Shown piece by piece: positions 20,132 through 29,491 of a stretch of DNA of 64,000 bases. Source of the stretch: an uncultured Clostridia bacterium (lineage in GTDB: Bacteria > Bacillota > Clostridia > Christensenellales > CAG-314); assembly GCA_947625725.1 (NCBI GenBank), contig CANQPI010000004.1:29105-93104 (forward strand). Reading direction: 5' to 3'. Under the pieces are notes generated by a model, which did not search any database, was not told where the DNA came from, and worked only from the letters and a program-made list of their open reading frames with translations. A program made the position numbers and the translations under genes. Within the stretch, counting starts at the first letter, position 1, and every line of letters begins with the position of its first letter.

Positions 20132-20755
20132 ATGAGTAGATATGTAAAAAAGAGTCTGACCGAGGGCGAAGAAATAATTATCAAAGCCAAGAAAAGTTGG
20201 TGGTTCATCACTTGGCCCATCATTTGTTTTGTGGGCGCGGTGGTGGCGTTGATTTTTGCAATACCGCCCATTGTGGATCTTGCAGAAACAGTCACCAGCG
20301 ACATACCCTTTTTGGCGACGTTTTTGTCCGTGCTGTTCAAGTACATTTTGCCCATCTTGTTGGGCTTGATACTCGGTTTGAGTACCTTTATTCCCGCTTG
20401 CAAACACCTCATCACGGCGTTGACGTTGCAAGTGGTGCTTACCAACAAGCGTTTGATAAGTCGTGTGGGTCTGTTCCGTACGCGTGCCTTGGATATTCCG
20501 ATTGACAAAATCGACCACGTTGAGGTGCGCGCGTCGTTGTTCGGCAATTGGTTCCACGACTACGAAGTGGAGATCGCCAGCGTAAGCGGCACCGACGGCG
20601 TGATCGCAGGCAGACGCAAGAGCATACGCACGTTTTGCGGCATTTCCAACGCAAAGAAATTGCGCGAAAGCGTTATCGAAACGTTGGAACAACACGCGGA
20701 TGTGTCGCGCAGAATGCAAGCCAAGGAAATTGCTTTTGCATTGAACGAACACTGA
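20132..20755 (+). CDS. Bacterial PH-domain membrane protein
   Basis: Two TM segments then TNKRLISRVGLFRTRALDIPIDKIDHVEVRASLFGNWFHDYEVEIASVSGTDG (bPH_2-like). Confidence 0.8.
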   Translation: MSRYVKKSLTEGEEIIIKAKKSWWFITWPIICFVGAVVALIFAIPPIVDLAETVTSDIPFLATFLSVLFKYILPILLGLILGLSTFIPACKHLITALTLQVVLTNKRLISRVGLFRTRALDIPIDKIDHVEVRASLFGNWFHDYEVEIASVSGTDGVIAGRRKSIRTFCGISNAKKLRESVIETLEQHADVSRRMQAKEIAFALNEH

Positions 20756-20790
20756 CAAACACCTTGTCACAATACAATTTGTCACAAACA

Positions 20791-20822
20791 AACTCCCCGC
20801 GAACGTTCGCAGGGAGTTTTGC
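20791..20822. terminator. Terminator (convergent)
   Basis: AACTCCCCGCGAACGTTCGCAGGGAGTTTT between convergent genes. Confidence 0.8.
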
Positions 20823-20831
20823 ATTGGTTGT

Positions 20832-21743
20832 TTATTCGACTATTTCGTTGTTGGCATTGGCTGCCGCAATACGCTTTTCCGCCTCGTCAAAGTAGGTTTT
20901 GTAGGCGTTGGTGAGCAACTTGTTGTAATGTTGACGTTCCTCGTCGTTTTTCGGTTCGGCAAATGTGTAAGGACCATTTACCTTCCATTTGTTGAACAAG
21001 CCGATACGTATGGCGTTTTTGGGGCAAAGGTGCGCGCAACGCATACACATTAGGCAATTCCCGCCAAAGCGGAACTTGCCCTTTTTGGTAATGCGTATGT
21101 TGTGCGTGGGGCAGTCGTTTACGCATTTGCCGCAATGAACGCAGTCCTTGCTTACGCGATACATGCGCCCGTTCAGTTGCCCGCCCCATTGTTGGCAACG
21201 CATTACCCAGGCGACGGTGCCTCCGAAACGCACTTTTTCCAACAGGTGTTTTGCGCCGCCCATCATTTCCGACGCGTCCAGCGGTATCAACTTTTGCGCT
21301 GTTTCCCACATTTTGTGCGCCATTTCGTCCGAGTGGCGGAACATGATGTTGTAGGGCATGCAGTAGTGGTACTCGTTGGTCACGTCAAACTTGCGCCTGC
21401 GCAGGTATCCGTACAGTTTGATAGAGGAAATGTTGTTCAGTTTGAGCGGCTCGCCCGAGGTGTTGAACACAAACGTTCGCTTGCTTTTGGCAAGATGGGG
21501 TAGTTTTTTTGCAAATTGCAACGCTATCGGCGGCGCGTTGAAAGCGTACACGGGATAGCCTAGTCCAAACAGATCGCAAGTTTCTATTTGTTGCGCAAGT
21601 TCGTCGGGAAGTTTTTTTTGCAGTGTGAGCAGGTCGATGCTGTGTACGACGACCTCGCCGTATCGGGCAAGTTGTTCGGCAAATTTTTCCGCAACCTTTT
21701 GGGTGTTGCCCGTACCGGAAAAATAACAAATCACGGTTTTCAT
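20832..21743 (-). CDS. EFR1-type flavodoxin/ferredoxin fusion protein
   Basis: FSGTGNTQKVAEKFAEQL flavodoxin N-terminus; two 4Fe-4S motifs (CVHCGKCVNDCP, CLMCMRCAHLCP). Confidence 0.9.
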   Translation of the reverse strand: MKTVICYFSGTGNTQKVAEKFAEQLARYGEVVVHSIDLLTLQKKLPDELAQQIETCDLFGLGYPVYAFNAPPIALQFAKKLPHLAKSKRTFVFNTSGEPLKLNNISSIKLYGYLRRRKFDVTNEYHYCMPYNIMFRHSDEMAHKMWETAQKLIPLDASEMMGGAKHLLEKVRFGGTVAWVMRCQQWGGQLNGRMYRVSKDCVHCGKCVNDCPTHNIRITKKGKFRFGGNCLMCMRCAHLCPKNAIRIGLFNKWKVNGPYTFAEPKNDEERQHYNKLLTNAYKTYFDEAEKRIAAANANNEIVE

Positions 21744-23275
21744 TTTATTTTACTGTACTTTGCCTCAAATTTGTCGTTAAAGAAGTAGAAGTTGTTTTCG
21801 TTTTCGTCGTGGCTGTCGTACCATACTTGCGCGTAGATCTTGTCCTTTTTGGCAAGACGGTCAAAGTCCCAACAGTAACTGCGGTAACTGGGATTCCACC
21901 AGTGTCCCGCCGCCACGGTGTAACCTTTCATTTTGAAACGTTCGCCGTCGCTGTTTTCCCACTCCAACGTGTCGTACAGACCGCCGTGTTGAGATAGCAG
22001 CCTGCCTCCGTGCAAAGTTGCTATTTGTCTGAGTTCGCGGTAGCCTATTTCGCGCGTGGGATCAAATCCGATATTTATCAGAGGCGCGTTGTCGCGATCC
22101 AACAGTTGTTTGTAGTCGAGGGGGTTGCCCCATTCGTCTTTGCCCTCAAAGAGCAAGGGGAATTTGTTCCAATCTTTGCCCAGCGCGTCGTAATTTCCGT
22201 CGCCGCCGAAGTAGGCTAGCATGCGAGCGGTGTCGCGGTGCTTTTTCCAATACCGAGGGCTGTTGGGGCTTTTGAACAGACGTTCGATGGCAAGTTTTTT
22301 TATCAGTTTTTTGGGTACTATCTTGCCCATTTTGAGTATGCCGTGTTCGCGTTTGAACTGTTCCCAAAAGTCTTTGGTGCTTTGTCTTTGGTAGTGGAAC
22401 AGGTCGTCCAACTCGTTGCTGTCGTAAAACCACACTCCGTGAAAGTTTCGCAGCGAGTTAAAGTTGGGCTCGAAAAAGTTTTTTACGCTGCCGCCGATGA
22501 TCTCAAAACCGTCGTTCAGCACGTCGTAACCGGTAACGCAGTTTACCAAACCGCCGCCTATATCGAAAACTCTGTTCCAAAAACGGCGTTTGAGTTCGAC
22601 GGCGTTTTCCATATCCGCCTTGATGATGTTGGCTATCAACAAACCGCTGTCCTCTGCCGTTACCCACTCTAACGGCGCGTTGAAACAGGTGTGGAACATC
22701 AGTCCGTCGCTCATGTTGTCGGATAGCATATTGTTGTGCAACATGGCCGTTTGGCGAAGCACCGTTTTGTAACGTATGTTGCTCTCCAGCACGCGAAATT
22801 CTCCCCGCATCTTGGTGAGAGAGTAGATGTCGAACGGAGATATCAACAGCGGGTCGCCCACGCGAGCCCACATGTGTTTGCTGTTGCGGTTGCCGTACAG
22901 CGCAACGGTGCTGATGTGTATCAATTTGGGCTGATCGTGAAGCGATTCTATTGCCGTACACAGACAGTCCGCACCTTTTTCGTTGCAAGAGATTGCGTAT
23001 TGCGGCACCTGATCGCTGTGCGGCGGAATTACCGACGCCATGTTCACAACGTAGTCTACGCCGTTTACCAATTCGTCGCACACGTCGGGATGATTTATGC
23101 TTCCGTAAACAAACTGTATGCGGTTCATTTGCCCTTTGCATATTTTTTTGATTTTTGCAATGCGCTTTTCTTTGGCAAAGACAAGCAGTTTCAGTTCCAC
23201 GTCGGGAATTTTGATCAATTCTTTGAGGGCTTGCAGACCCATGTTTCCCGTAACGCCCGTCAACGCAACTTTCAT
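21740..23275 (-). CDS. NAD(P)-dependent epimerase/dehydratase-type (extended SDR) protein
   Basis: MKVALTGVTGNMGLQALKELIKIPDVELKLLV Rossmann start; 4-nt overlap with the EFR1 gene. Confidence 0.82.
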   Translation of the reverse strand: MKVALTGVTGNMGLQALKELIKIPDVELKLLVFAKEKRIAKIKKICKGQMNRIQFVYGSINHPDVCDELVNGVDYVVNMASVIPPHSDQVPQYAISCNEKGADCLCTAIESLHDQPKLIHISTVALYGNRNSKHMWARVGDPLLISPFDIYSLTKMRGEFRVLESNIRYKTVLRQTAMLHNNMLSDNMSDGLMFHTCFNAPLEWVTAEDSGLLIANIIKADMENAVELKRRFWNRVFDIGGGLVNCVTGYDVLNDGFEIIGGSVKNFFEPNFNSLRNFHGVWFYDSNELDDLFHYQRQSTKDFWEQFKREHGILKMGKIVPKKLIKKLAIERLFKSPNSPRYWKKHRDTARMLAYFGGDGNYDALGKDWNKFPLLFEGKDEWGNPLDYKQLLDRDNAPLINIGFDPTREIGYRELRQIATLHGGRLLSQHGGLYDTLEWENSDGERFKMKGYTVAAGHWWNPSYRSYCWDFDRLAKKDKIYAQVWYDSHDENENNFYFFNDKFEAKYSKIK

Positions 23276-23429
23276 TGTTACACTCCTCGGTAGTTGATTG
23301 TATGGGCAAATCGCCCACCGTAACTAATATATTATACAGGACTTTTGGAACAAAATCAAGACAAAACACCTACATTTCGACAATTTTCTCTATCGCCGTT
23401 GCGGCGGACTGTTTCTTTTTGTATAATAT

Positions 23430-23458
23430 TGACATCTCTTTTTTGTTGTTGTAAAATG
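23430..23458 (+). promoter_or_regulatory. Putative promoter of the DUF262 cassette
   Basis: TTGACA, about 17 bp, TAAAAT; leaves a long 5' UTR before ATG 23681. Confidence 0.6.
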
Positions 23459-23680
23459 ATTAAAATAAAGAGATACGCATAAAAGCAAAACGCTTTCAGA
23501 GAACACTTGGTATAAGAACATCCTGTTTTTTATGAGGACAAATACTACATTGTTATCTAGAAGGCATTGCAGTAATGTGGTGCTTAACTATTATTTAAAA
23601 AACTGTAAAATTAAAACTGTTTGGAATATTGGCGTTTGACGGTTGACAACATGAGCGAAAAAAACGGAGGAAAATTTGAA

Positions 23681-25768
23681 ATGAAAGCAGAGCCGGAAAA
23701 ACTTATAGATTTGATGTTTGATAATAAAAGACAATACCAAATTCCAGTTTATCAAAGAAATTATGATTGGAAAAAAGACAACTGCCTGGAACTTTTTAAT
23801 GATGCCGTTGCCGCATACGATAACGAAAGAACACATTTTTTGGGGACAGTGGTTCAAGTGCAAAAGGACGAGGAAGGTGGTCTTAAACATTTTATTATTG
23901 TTGACGGACAACAAAGAATGACATCAATCTATCTTTTGCTGAAAGCGATGTATGATAATGCTGGCGACGCAAATAAAAAAGAGTTAGAAGGATTATTGTT
24001 TAATAGTTCTTCCTCGCATGACTTTGATAAGAGCGAAAAAAACAAACTCAAATTAAAACCAATAAAAAGTGACAATGAGCAATTTTTGCTGTTAATGAGC
24101 GATAAGTATGACCAAATGGACAAAACGTCTAATATAACTGTTAACTATGGTTATTTTTGTGAGTTAGTAAAAGCAAAAATAGACGAAGGATATTCGATAA
24201 ATAATATACTAAGCGGTTTGAAAAAACTTGAAATAGTAATGATTAGCCTAAAAGAACCGAATGATGATCCGCAAGTCATTTTTGAAAGGATAAATTCTAC
24301 TGGAGAAGATCTAAAACTTGCAGACTTGATAAGAAACTATCTTCTTATGACCGATGCCAATATGGATTATTTGTTTGAAGAGTATTGGCTACCGATGGAA
24401 ACCGCCCTAGGTAAAAGCGAAATAAACAAATATTTTTTGATGTATATCACATTTAAAATCGGTGAAGTAAAAGAAAGTAAGGCATATCAGGTATATAAAA
24501 AATGGGCGGATTCGGAAAACTTATCGCATGAACTTTTAATTAAAGATTTAAAATACTACTCTAAGTTTTATCAAGCGTTTGTGGGATTTTCCAATAATTA
24601 CTCCAAAGAAATAAATAGTTATTTAACCGCATTTCATGGCCTAAATCAAACAACGATTTACCCGTTTTTGTTTTCGGTTTTTAATGACTATGAAGAAAAT
24701 AAAATTGATGAAGAAATTTTGTTGCAGGTACTCCAATTTTATTTAAATTACACATTACGAAGAATGGTAATCGGTGTTCCGTCAAATTCTTTGAGGGGAC
24801 TATATCGCTCATTATACAGAAGAATATTTAAGACAGATGAAAGCAAACATGACTATTTACGCTCTATTTACAATTTTATGGCAAAAGAACTTGCTTATAC
24901 CAAAGACGCTGTTCCTAACGATACGTCATTTAAAGAAAGATTGATGAGTGAAAATCTATACAAAAATAGAAGTTTGTGCAGGTATATCCTGTCTATATTG
25001 GAAAATGGAATTAACACTATACGTGAAAGCGTAGTTATTGATAGTGATATTTCCATAGAACACATTATGCCGCAAAACAAAGACAATGTGTGGTGGAGAG
25101 CAGAAATAGGGAACAACTATGAAATAGTATATGACAGATATTTGCACACATTAGGCAATCTTTCCTTGACGGGATATAACAGCGAACTGTCCGATTTGGA
25201 TTTTCCTAGCAAGGTAAGCAAGATAAAGGAAAAGTCCAAGTTTGAGTTCCTAAATCGTGATGTTATAGACAAACAGCATTGGAATGAAAAAACAATAAAT
25301 GCGCGAGCAGAAAGACTCAGCAGTAAACTTATAAGCGATTTGATGCTTCCGGAAAATTTTGGTAAAAATATAGTTCAATATAGTGAAAACAGTCACCATT
25401 TGGATGATATTTGTGATTATACGGGACTTAAAGCAGTAAGTTTTATTTTCTTGGGTGAAAACAGAGAGGTTGATTCTGTTAAAGAAATGTTGGTTAAATT
25501 TGTCGAATTGCTATACGCATTGGATTCCGACAAACTTCAAATTATGGCCAATGCTGACTGGAAGAGTGCAAATGCAAGTGTGCCACTGCTTACTTGTGAT
25601 GCCAGCAAATTAAGGTCGGCGAGCGAAATTGACAATACCGGCATTTTTGTAGAAACCAACAGAAGTTTTAATGATATTGTGAGGTCTATCAAGTATCTTA
25701 TGATAGCCTATGATTTGAGCATGGATGATTTTGTATTCTATACAACTTCCAAAGAACAGAGTGAATAA
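23681..25768 (+). CDS. DUF262 + DUF1524 (HNH-like) protein, GmrSD-type restriction-like
   Basis: RQYQIPVYQRNYDWKKDNC...HFIIVDGQQRMTSIYLLLKA (DUF262) and IEHIMPQNKDNVW...LHTLGNLSLTGYNSELSDLDF (DUF1524). RBS ggagg before ATG 23681. AT-rich versus flanks. Confidence 0.9.
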   Translation: MKAEPEKLIDLMFDNKRQYQIPVYQRNYDWKKDNCLELFNDAVAAYDNERTHFLGTVVQVQKDEEGGLKHFIIVDGQQRMTSIYLLLKAMYDNAGDANKKELEGLLFNSSSSHDFDKSEKNKLKLKPIKSDNEQFLLLMSDKYDQMDKTSNITVNYGYFCELVKAKIDEGYSINNILSGLKKLEIVMISLKEPNDDPQVIFERINSTGEDLKLADLIRNYLLMTDANMDYLFEEYWLPMETALGKSEINKYFLMYITFKIGEVKESKAYQVYKKWADSENLSHELLIKDLKYYSKFYQAFVGFSNNYSKEINSYLTAFHGLNQTTIYPFLFSVFNDYEENKIDEEILLQVLQFYLNYTLRRMVIGVPSNSLRGLYRSLYRRIFKTDESKHDYLRSIYNFMAKELAYTKDAVPNDTSFKERLMSENLYKNRSLCRYILSILENGINTIRESVVIDSDISIEHIMPQNKDNVWWRAEIGNNYEIVYDRYLHTLGNLSLTGYNSELSDLDFPSKVSKIKEKSKFEFLNRDVIDKQHWNEKTINARAERLSSKLISDLMLPENFGKNIVQYSENSHHLDDICDYTGLKAVSFIFLGENREVDSVKEMLVKFVELLYALDSDKLQIMANADWKSANASVPLLTCDASKLRSASEIDNTGIFVETNRSFNDIVRSIKYLMIAYDLSMDDFVFYTTSKEQSE

Positions 25769-25904
25769 AAAGCGTTATAATTGTATGCTAAACAATCAGT
25801 CCTTCTCAATAGGAAGGTGGAACGAAGGAATATGATGATGTAATAGGAGTATTATTGTTTGGGTTTACTCTTTGTTTTACAAGGGTTTTAAACGGAGGCA
25901 AAGT

Positions 25905-26189
25905 ATGCGAGAACAAGAAAAAGTTGAAAAAATTATTCGAGCGAAGGAAGATATAAAAACATTAGAAAACTTGTTGGATAAATTCGATTTGCAAAGAGCA
26001 AATAATGCTGTTTCAAAAATAATGTCAAATATAGACTACGCACAACACATTGTAGCAAGTAGAATTGCCAATAATGTCCCCGTCGGTCGTCTGCCATTTG
26101 GAAGTTTAGATTTTACAGAGAAAATGCGTGTAATAAATATGCTTTTGGCGGCAGTCAAAAGTGCACTGGTGGACTTTATATCTCAATAA
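25905..26189 (+). CDS. Small helical hypothetical protein, possible partner of the DUF262 protein
   Basis: 95 aa MREQEKVEKIIRAKEDIKTLENLLDKFDLQRANNAVSKIMSN...; RBS aacggaggcaaagt. Confidence 0.65.
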   Translation: MREQEKVEKIIRAKEDIKTLENLLDKFDLQRANNAVSKIMSNIDYAQHIVASRIANNVPVGRLPFGSLDFTEKMRVINMLLAAVKSALVDFISQ

Positions 26190-26534
26190 GTGTCAAATAA
26201 TATGTTCTAGTTATTAATTTTGTAAATCAAATCTTTTCATAAACTAATTGGAGATCTACCAGTTTAGCAGAAAAAAATGAATAAAATTTTTATAGAAATA
26301 TACCCAGCCAAACCCTTGCGGGTTCGACTGGGCACTGTATGGCGGGGAGTACAGGGCTTGTCCCAAGCGAAGCGCAGGGTAAGAGGAGCGACACGCAGTG
26401 TTGTGGAGCGCTACATCATTTCGAACTGTCCCGTCACGCAGACCCTGGCAGGCACGCGCCAAAGAAGCGACGAAAAAAGGACACAAGCAATTGTGTCCTA
26501 TTTCGTTGCGACTCAATGGGCGTCGCTCGCCGAA

Positions 26535-26610
26535 TGGTCGAAGTGGCGGGGCTCGAACCCACGACCTCTTGGTCCCGAACCAAGCGCGCTACCAACTGCG
26601 CTACACCTCG
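26535..26610 (-). tRNA. tRNA-Pro(CGG), encoded CCA
   Basis: Reverse complement CGAGGTGTAGCGCAGTTGGTAGCGCGCTTGGTTCGGGACCAAGAGGTCGTGGGTTCGAGCCCCGCCACTTCGACCA; anticodon loop TTCGGGA. Confidence 0.93.
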
Positions 26611-26851
26611 ATATGATTTTATTTTTTTGTATATTATAATCTGCCTGATAGCAGTTGGTAGCGCCCTCGTCGGCGTTCTCCCTTGCCAACACCAACCGCA
26701 AACGTGCGGTCGGTTTTTGGGCGGTCGGCGCCTCCTCTCCCACGCGGTGCAATGCACCTTGCGGGTACCCACCAACATTCCGCACTTCGAGCAGCGCTCT
26801 CGTGGGTGTCAACTACAAACACCACACCGTGGTGTTTGCTTAACGCACACC

Positions 26852-26870
26852 CCAACTGCGCTACACCTCG
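26852..26870 (-). repeat. Duplicated 5' fragment of tRNA-Pro
   Basis: ccaactgcgctacacctcg is identical to 26592-26610 (tRNA-Pro 5' end); a further degenerate piece lies at 26890-26904. Confidence 0.85.
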
Positions 26871-27112
26871 TAAAATCGATTGCGGCATTTCGCCACACCT
26901 CGATTGCCATATTATTATACAAGATTACAAATATTTTTGCAACCGATTGAAACATTCTTTGTGGCGCACTTGCGCAAAAACTTGACTTTGCGCGGCGAAA
27001 AGCGGACGTTTGTTTATTTGGTGGCAACTACTTTGCTCAAACGCTTGAAAAAACGGCGGCGTAGTGTTATACTGTGGTCGAAAACAAAAATATTTTACAA
27101 AAAGGAGAAATT

Positions 27113-27736
27113 ATGAAGAAATTTTTTGGCGAATTCAAAAAATTTATCACACGCGGCAATGTGATAGACATGGCTGTCGGCGTTATCATCGGCGGCGCGT
27201 TCAGCGCAATCGTCAACGCCCTCACCAATCAAATTTTGATGCCTTTGATCAATTGGTTTCTTGCCGTCGTTACCAACGGCGAGGGTATGGAGGGCGCAGT
27301 CACAATGCTTCGACCGGCATATATGTTGGACGCAAAAGGACAACAAGTCGTCGATTTGGCAAACTCTATCTATATCGATTGGGGCGCATTTATCACGGCT
27401 ATAATCAACTTCTTGCTGATTGCGCTTGTGTTGTTCCTTATCATCAAGGCTATCAACGCCGTGCATGACGGGATCAACAAGCAAAAGGGCAAGTACGCTC
27501 CTCTCACAAAGGACGAAGTGAGGGCTCTCCGCGCACAAGGCAAGTCCGGAGATCAAATCCTTGCCGCCGCCGCGGACAAAAAAGCCGCCGAGGAAGAAGC
27601 CGCCAGAATCGCCGCCGAAGAAGCCGCCAAGAACGCTCCCAAGACGGAACAAGAGTTGCTTTGCGAGATCGTGGAACTGCTTAAAAAACAGACTCCCGAC
27701 GACGCGACCGAACAGCAAGAGCAACAACAAGAGTAA
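27113..27736 (+). CDS. mscL: Large-conductance mechanosensitive channel
   Basis: MKKFFGEFKKFITRGNVIDMAVGVIIGGAFSAIVNALTNQILMPLINW; upstream TTGAAA-17-TATACT. Confidence 0.96.
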   Translation: MKKFFGEFKKFITRGNVIDMAVGVIIGGAFSAIVNALTNQILMPLINWFLAVVTNGEGMEGAVTMLRPAYMLDAKGQQVVDLANSIYIDWGAFITAIINFLLIALVLFLIIKAINAVHDGINKQKGKYAPLTKDEVRALRAQGKSGDQILAAAADKKAAEEEAARIAAEEAAKNAPKTEQELLCEIVELLKKQTPDDATEQQEQQQE

Positions 27737-27754
27737 CAAGTCTTTGCAAAATCA

Positions 27755-27787
27755 AAATGCGACGGATTTTCCGCCGCATTTTTTGTT
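27755..27787 (+). terminator. Rho-independent terminator
   Basis: AAAATGCGACGGATTTTCCGCCGCATTTTTTG. Confidence 0.8.
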
Positions 27788-27867
27788 TTGTTGATTGAGG
27801 TGACGCGTTTGGTTTGACGTCGTTGGCAAGCCTGCTCTCGGCTTTTTACGCAAAGCGCGAACGCGTT

Positions 27868-28515
27868 TTACCAAACAAACTTGGCGCGCGCGCTTTCGCC
27901 GTTGTCTATCAGTATATCCTGCGCCGTCATTGATTTGTTTATCACGGTCACAAAGTATGCCCATTCGGCAATTTCCTCGGCAGAAGCCCACTTTTTGAGC
28001 GGCGTTTCCTCCATGATTTGCGCCCACAGCGCGGGGTCGCTCATTACGTGTTCGTTCAATGCGGTGGCGACTCCTCCAGGAGAAAGGCTGTTGCACGTCG
28101 CGCCAAGCGGCGCAAGCCGCAACGCGACGTTTTTCATGTAACTGACCAAGCCGCCTTTCGACGCCGCGTATTCGGGAAATTCCGACCCCGTACTCGCGCT
28201 TGTGGAGGCTATGAACAACACGCTTTTTATGCCTTGGCGCACTCCGTATCGCTCGGTAACGCGCATCGATCCTTTCAGATTGACGTCTATGTCGTTGCCG
28301 CTGTTTTGCACGCCCGCGTTGTTTATCAATATGTCCACGCCGTCGATGGGCGGCAAATCGGCAAACGCTATGTCCGCAACAAAATGGACGTAGTGCGGGT
28401 GAATCACCGTCGCGGGCAAAATATCCAGCCCCGCAACGTCGTATCCGCAATCGAGAAATTTTTGCGCTATGGCTTTGCCTATCCCGTTTGCCGTTCCCGT
28501 AACAAGTATTTTCAT
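27868..28515 (-). CDS. SDR-family oxidoreductase
   Basis: MKILVTGTANGIGKAIAQKFLDCGYDVAGLD...ILINNAG...YAASKGGLVSYMKNVALRLAPLG. Confidence 0.88.
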   Translation of the reverse strand: MKILVTGTANGIGKAIAQKFLDCGYDVAGLDILPATVIHPHYVHFVADIAFADLPPIDGVDILINNAGVQNSGNDIDVNLKGSMRVTERYGVRQGIKSVLFIASTSASTGSEFPEYAASKGGLVSYMKNVALRLAPLGATCNSLSPGGVATALNEHVMSDPALWAQIMEETPLKKWASAEEIAEWAYFVTVINKSMTAQDILIDNGESARAKFVW

Positions 28516-29282
28516 TTGGTCGCCTCCGCGTGTTTGACGGCTCGTATGCCGTTTATATATTCAAAGTAATCTTTGCCCACGTTATCCTTTTGCCAACGAC
28601 GGCACACGGCAAAGCCCAACGGACTGAATAGCGCCTCGCACAACAGTTCCGCCAACATTCCCGTCGCCGCGCAAGTCAGGCATTGAACGACGCTCCAATC
28701 GAAAAAGAAATGACTCACTATGAGGGCAAATATCAAGTTGTCGGCAAATTGCGCAACGGCGGTGGACAGGTACGTGCGGCAAACGTATGCGCCGAAGCCG
28801 TCGGGTTTTTTGACAAAAATTTTGCCTATTCCCCAATTCGCAAAATTGTTTATTACCGCCGACGCAACAAACGCCACCGTGCTTCCCAGCAAAACGTACC
28901 AAGTCCCGCCGAAAGTGGCGTTGAGCGAGTCGTTTATCACGACCTGCTCGCCGAAGTCGAAAAACGCACCCCATGTGCCCGGAATCAAACTTGCAACGTA
29001 CATAATCAGACAGGCGAGCAAATTCAAAACTATTGCAAATAGGGATATTTGCGTTGCGGCGCGAGGCCCGAAATGTTTGGTAAGCACGTCCATGCACAAA
29101 AACGCCACCCACGAAACGACGATACCGCAGTCCAGCGCAAGCCAACTTACGTTGAGATCTATGCTCTTGTTGGCGAGCAAATTCATTGAAAAAACCGACA
29201 AAACAAACAAGCAAACGACCGCGGACGGTACGGATCTTAGCAAAATTCGCCATTCGGCAAAAAATCTTTTGAATTTTTCCAT
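28512..29282 (-). CDS. VUT family (YhhQ-type) putative queuosine-precursor transporter
   Basis: ANKSIDLNVSWLALDCGIVVSWVAFLCMDVLTKHFGPRAATQISLFAIVLNLLACLIMY...NNFANWGIGKIF. Confidence 0.82.
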   Translation of the reverse strand: MEKFKRFFAEWRILLRSVPSAVVCLFVLSVFSMNLLANKSIDLNVSWLALDCGIVVSWVAFLCMDVLTKHFGPRAATQISLFAIVLNLLACLIMYVASLIPGTWGAFFDFGEQVVINDSLNATFGGTWYVLLGSTVAFVASAVINNFANWGIGKIFVKKPDGFGAYVCRTYLSTAVAQFADNLIFALIVSHFFFDWSVVQCLTCAATGMLAELLCEALFSPLGFAVCRRWQKDNVGKDYFEYINGIRAVKHAEATK

Positions 29283-29373
29283 AAAAAAACTCCTTGTTTT
29301 TTAGTACCCGAGGGTCAACGCGCATAGCACGCGCCGCAACAAGATGGTTAGCGCAAGGACAACATCTTTTGCA
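29283..29373 (-). ncRNA. Candidate preQ1-like riboswitch leader (pseudoknot over the SD)
   Basis: Minus strand: AAGATG (29368-29363) pairs with CATCTT (29346-29341); hairpin loop UCCUUG (complement of 29354-29359) is complementary to the SD CAAGGA (complement of 29291-29296); GC-rich hairpin between them. Confidence 0.55.
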
Positions 29374-29380
29374 TAAGACG

Positions 29381-29409
29381 ATTATATTACAGTTGTCGTT
29401 TGTTGTCAA
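29381..29409 (-). promoter_or_regulatory. Promoter for the VUT transporter operon
   Basis: Minus strand TTGACA, 17 bp, TATAAT (exact consensus). Confidence 0.85.
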
Positions 29410-29491
29410 AAGATTTTTGTACAACGGCACAAAAAACGTGAGTTTTTGCACCGATAATGGTATTTTGCCGCAAAAAAGTGGCGTCATTTGC

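Noticed and set aside
26256-26950. Several overlapping ORFs across the tRNA-Pro region
   Set aside because: They read through a tRNA gene and hairpin repeats in multiple frames; non-coding repeat DNA explains them better.
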